Shown: piece after piece, positions 61,463 through 64,000 of the stretch
Position numbering within the stretch: position 1 is the stretch's first letter
Layout of the letters: every line of letters begins with the position of its first letter
Source: Hevea brasiliensis
Lineage: Eukaryota > Streptophyta > Magnoliopsida > Malpighiales > Euphorbiaceae
Direction of reading: 5' to 3'
Assembly (NCBI RefSeq): GCF_030052815.1
Contig: NC_079495.1
Location: 56,212,773 to 56,276,772, forward strand
Length of the DNA stretch: 64,000 nucleotides
The notes under the pieces: model-generated
The model's database searches: none
The model's input: only the letters and a program-made list of their open reading frames with translations
What the model was told of the DNA's origin: nothing
Position numbers and translations under genes: made by a program

Positions 61463-64000
61463 TGTGACACCCCTTACCCGTGTACAGTATACCCGAGTAA
61501 GTAATGCCACACGGTGTACCGGCACACTCTAATATTCCTCAATTAATTTATATTATGCTTTTGCATATAATTTATGAAATACAATTTGTTTAAGCCACTT
61601 ATCAAAAGTATTATTCATTTAAGGTTCCGAAAATTTTAAAGAAAATCCATGAGTACCGCTAAAAATGGAGAAAACTGCTCTTCTAACTGTTAAAAACACT
61701 TCCAATAAACAAATTCATTCATTCTCAACTTCAATGTCATCACAAAACTCAATATCAAGATTTCAACAATTTTTCAGCTGTGTTTCAACAACCTTTTCTC
61801 ATATACAAGCAATAAATACATGCTCAAATCTTGCATTCATAGTCATAACTTTCATTATTTACATAAACATCAAAATATATTACATGAGTTCAAATACATA
61901 TGGGAAAATACAAATCTGCTACAAAATATCAAAATGACAAAATGACACCTAGTGCCCTACCGATGCATCGCAGTAGTGAGGTGACACGGACATCGAGCGT
62001 AATCGCTGATGGACTCACCTACCTGTGGTCTACTGGCTCACGATCGGGATCTCCAAGCATCACGCGTGGCAAAAGCAACGCGCTAAGCAATAATTCTTAG
62101 TGGTGCAATAATATAATAGAAGAAAATAGCAAGAATATAAATGTGTATACAATGTGTATGCTTTCTTTGTTTGATCTTGGTATATTCATTAATTCATTAA
62201 CTTTGTTCACTTTTATTCATTTGGTTGCCCCAAATAACCTACACTAGGTGATCGGATCGATAACGGGTAATCGCGATGGGTACCTAGTACCTCGGCCGCA
62301 CACCATCGGTCACATATGCATCTCCGGCAGGTAAATGTAATGCCTAACAAGTCAGAATAATATCGTGCACAAGGCCAAGTCTCAATACAAAGTTAGAATG
62401 GCTAAAAGCCATGAAATCACATAATGGCATTTTTGCCATGTGCGATCGCTAATCGAACCCTATTGGCATGCCAAACTATCCAAACCAATCTTGTTAGGTA
62501 TACTAGGGCATTTGAAACTCTTAAATTTGTCAACTTGTGAATTTCAAATTTTTTTGTGTCACTATTCATCATTGGTCAACAAAAATGTTGACTTTTAGAA
62601 TAAAAATGTGTACATCAACTTTGGCACTCCCAACATACCACATTTGGTGTTTAAAACTTGTTGGCATTAAGTGTTTTTACCATTTCTAAACATTAAACCA
62701 AAGGAGCAGATTTTTCAGATTTTGTACCATAACTTCACTATTCCATTGGACACTGTTACTGTTGGAATTTGAAGAAATGTAAAACATAAAAGTTGTTCCT
62801 TATTTTGTCTAGTTGAATTTCCTTTTTTGAATCACTCCATTTGGAGTTTTTTATCTCCAGATATGGCTCAAAAACCCAAGCTATCCGGATATGCAGTCTG
62901 CAGAAATTTACCATATCTACAGTGCATGAACAGTGACTTGAGTCACTTATTTGAATGGGTTCTGGCCATAATTTGGGGTAGGTTCCTTCATGAAAGTTGT
63001 TTGTCTATGTCTTAACTTGTTGCTGTAAAAATTTCAGACCAATTGACCAAATCTACAGTGACTTATGGCCAAATGAACAGTTACTGTTCATTTGGTCAAA
63101 TTCTGCAGAGGCAGTTTCAGGGTCCCGGATTGTGGCTGAGTTTTGACCCTTTTGCTTTGGTCTTTTGGGCATGGTTTCTTCAGCAAAAATGTGCCATTAT
63201 AAGCCTAGTTTCATGTCCAATTGGCCAAACATCAATTGGACAAGCACAGCCCAAGTTATGGCAGTGCAAAGGGACTGAAATTTCAGTCCCTATGCTGCTG
63301 TCCATAGGGCAGCTTGCAACCTCAATTTGCAACCTCATTTTTCAATCCATTTGTTAGTCAAATTACCTAAAATGGTCACTAATTGACCATTAAAATGTCC
63401 TCTAACAATTTCCTAAGCAAACCCTAATTTTTGTTCAAGTCTCCAAGTTCTCAAAATTCAATTTATACATTAACTTACAATTTCAACTTAAATCATGTCC
63501 TTAAACATAAATTGAGTGAGAGAGAGTATAAATTAGGCACTAACCTTGTTTGGGCAGATTTTTCCAAAGCCCTAAACCTCACTTTTCTTCCTTTCCTTGG
63601 CTGCCAAAAGACTATGCAAGGTACTAGAACAAATTTTAGTGAAAGGGTACTAGGGTTTTAGGGTGAAATGAAGGAGAAATTGAAGTTTTGGAGTGAACAT
63701 CAATGGAGGGTGTTGAAGAGGGATTTCGGCTGCACTAAGGGGAGGAGGATGGCTGCTGGTTTCTTTGTTGAATTTGGTCTTCATTTGTCTTTTTAATTGT
63801 TAGTCAAAGGATGGCTTAAATGTGATTGGTCCACATTTTTAAATGATGTCATTTTTGCCTTATTTTTGCATTTTCTTTTCTTTTCTTTCACTACTCATTT
63901 CAATTTTCATTTCTAGTAATATTTCTTCATATTTGATGTCATATTAATTATTTACTCAACTGGGCAAGTTGGCCAAAAATCACCTCGTAAGGCTTAAATG
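61463..64000 (-). repeat. Element F 5' LTR, cut by window end
   Basis: It begins TGTGACACCCCTTACCCG beside the PBS. 2538 bp are visible out of about 2924 expected. The 5' end with the 5S-like block lies outside the window. Confidence 0.92.

Larger units (their letters stand above)
53743..64000 (-). mobile_element. Element F: Tekay-type Ty3/gypsy chromovirus, 5' LTR cut by window end
   Basis: Minus-strand order: 5' LTR (61463 to past 64000), PBS, gag, protease, RT, integrase, chromodomain, PPT, 3' LTR (53743-56666). The internal region is about 4.8 kb. The LTRs are nearly identical over long stretches (for example 54840-56280 against 62556-64000), so the insertion is recent. Yet the coding region is full of small indels. 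The left flank is CTCTC. A full-length 5' LTR would end near 64386. Confidence 0.9.

Overview
The window is plant nuclear repeat DNA: AT-rich, with no host gene, rRNA or tRNA gene that I can support. Almost every base belongs to Ty3/gypsy LTR retrotransposons with very long LTRs (about 2.6 to 4.8 kb). The coding remnants (Ty3 gag, DPGSTHS protease, FIDD reverse transcriptase, H2C2 integrase, C-terminal chromodomain) and the tRNA-iMet primer site fit the Tekay/Del-type chromoviruses of angiosperms. A eudicot is likely. A Euphorbiaceae such as Hevea is a guess from general character only.

Layout. 125-6705 is a plus-strand solo LTR (G) split by a minus-strand solo LTR (D1, 1167-5147). 6711-7030 is a small spacer with a minisatellite. 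7031-14748 is a minus-strand LTR (H) split by a plus-strand solo LTR (D2, 8584-12567). 14749-18274 holds two truncated minus-strand LTRs, followed by a rearrangement scar at 18269-18313. 18312-29020 is element A, a minus-strand chromovirus with gag and pol, inserted in the 3' LTR of an older element C. C runs from 29021 to 52613. Its gag was split by solo LTR B (32509-48352), which contains solo LTRs D3 (33491-38275) and A2 (40123-47403), and A2 contains solo LTR E1 (41209-44372). To the right lie two opposed LTR fragments (52614-53140 and 53141-53742), then element F (53743 to past the window end), with both LTRs, PBS, PPT and a heavily frameshifted gag-pol.

Six insertions keep exact or one-mismatch 5-bp target duplications on both sides (CACTT, AATTT, TTGGC, TAGAA, TGCAT/TGTAT, GGCAT), and G has TCTAG/TCCAG. 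This fixes the nesting order. No element looks coding-competent as written. A has three in-frame stops, C lacks recognisable pol, and F carries dense small indels that may partly be sequencing error.

Most notable observations. (1) Nearly all LTRs with a preserved 5' end carry a block of about 50 nt resembling the internal control region of 5S rRNA, in sense orientation and 166-175 nt from the LTR 5' end, although the LTR families are otherwise strongly diverged. (2) Several LTR families carry a stem-loop with compensatory stem changes about 540-690 nt from the LTR 3' end. (3) Element F shows a systematic ACTG to ATCG type substitution relative to its relatives, which looks like base-calling error at CHG-methylated sites.
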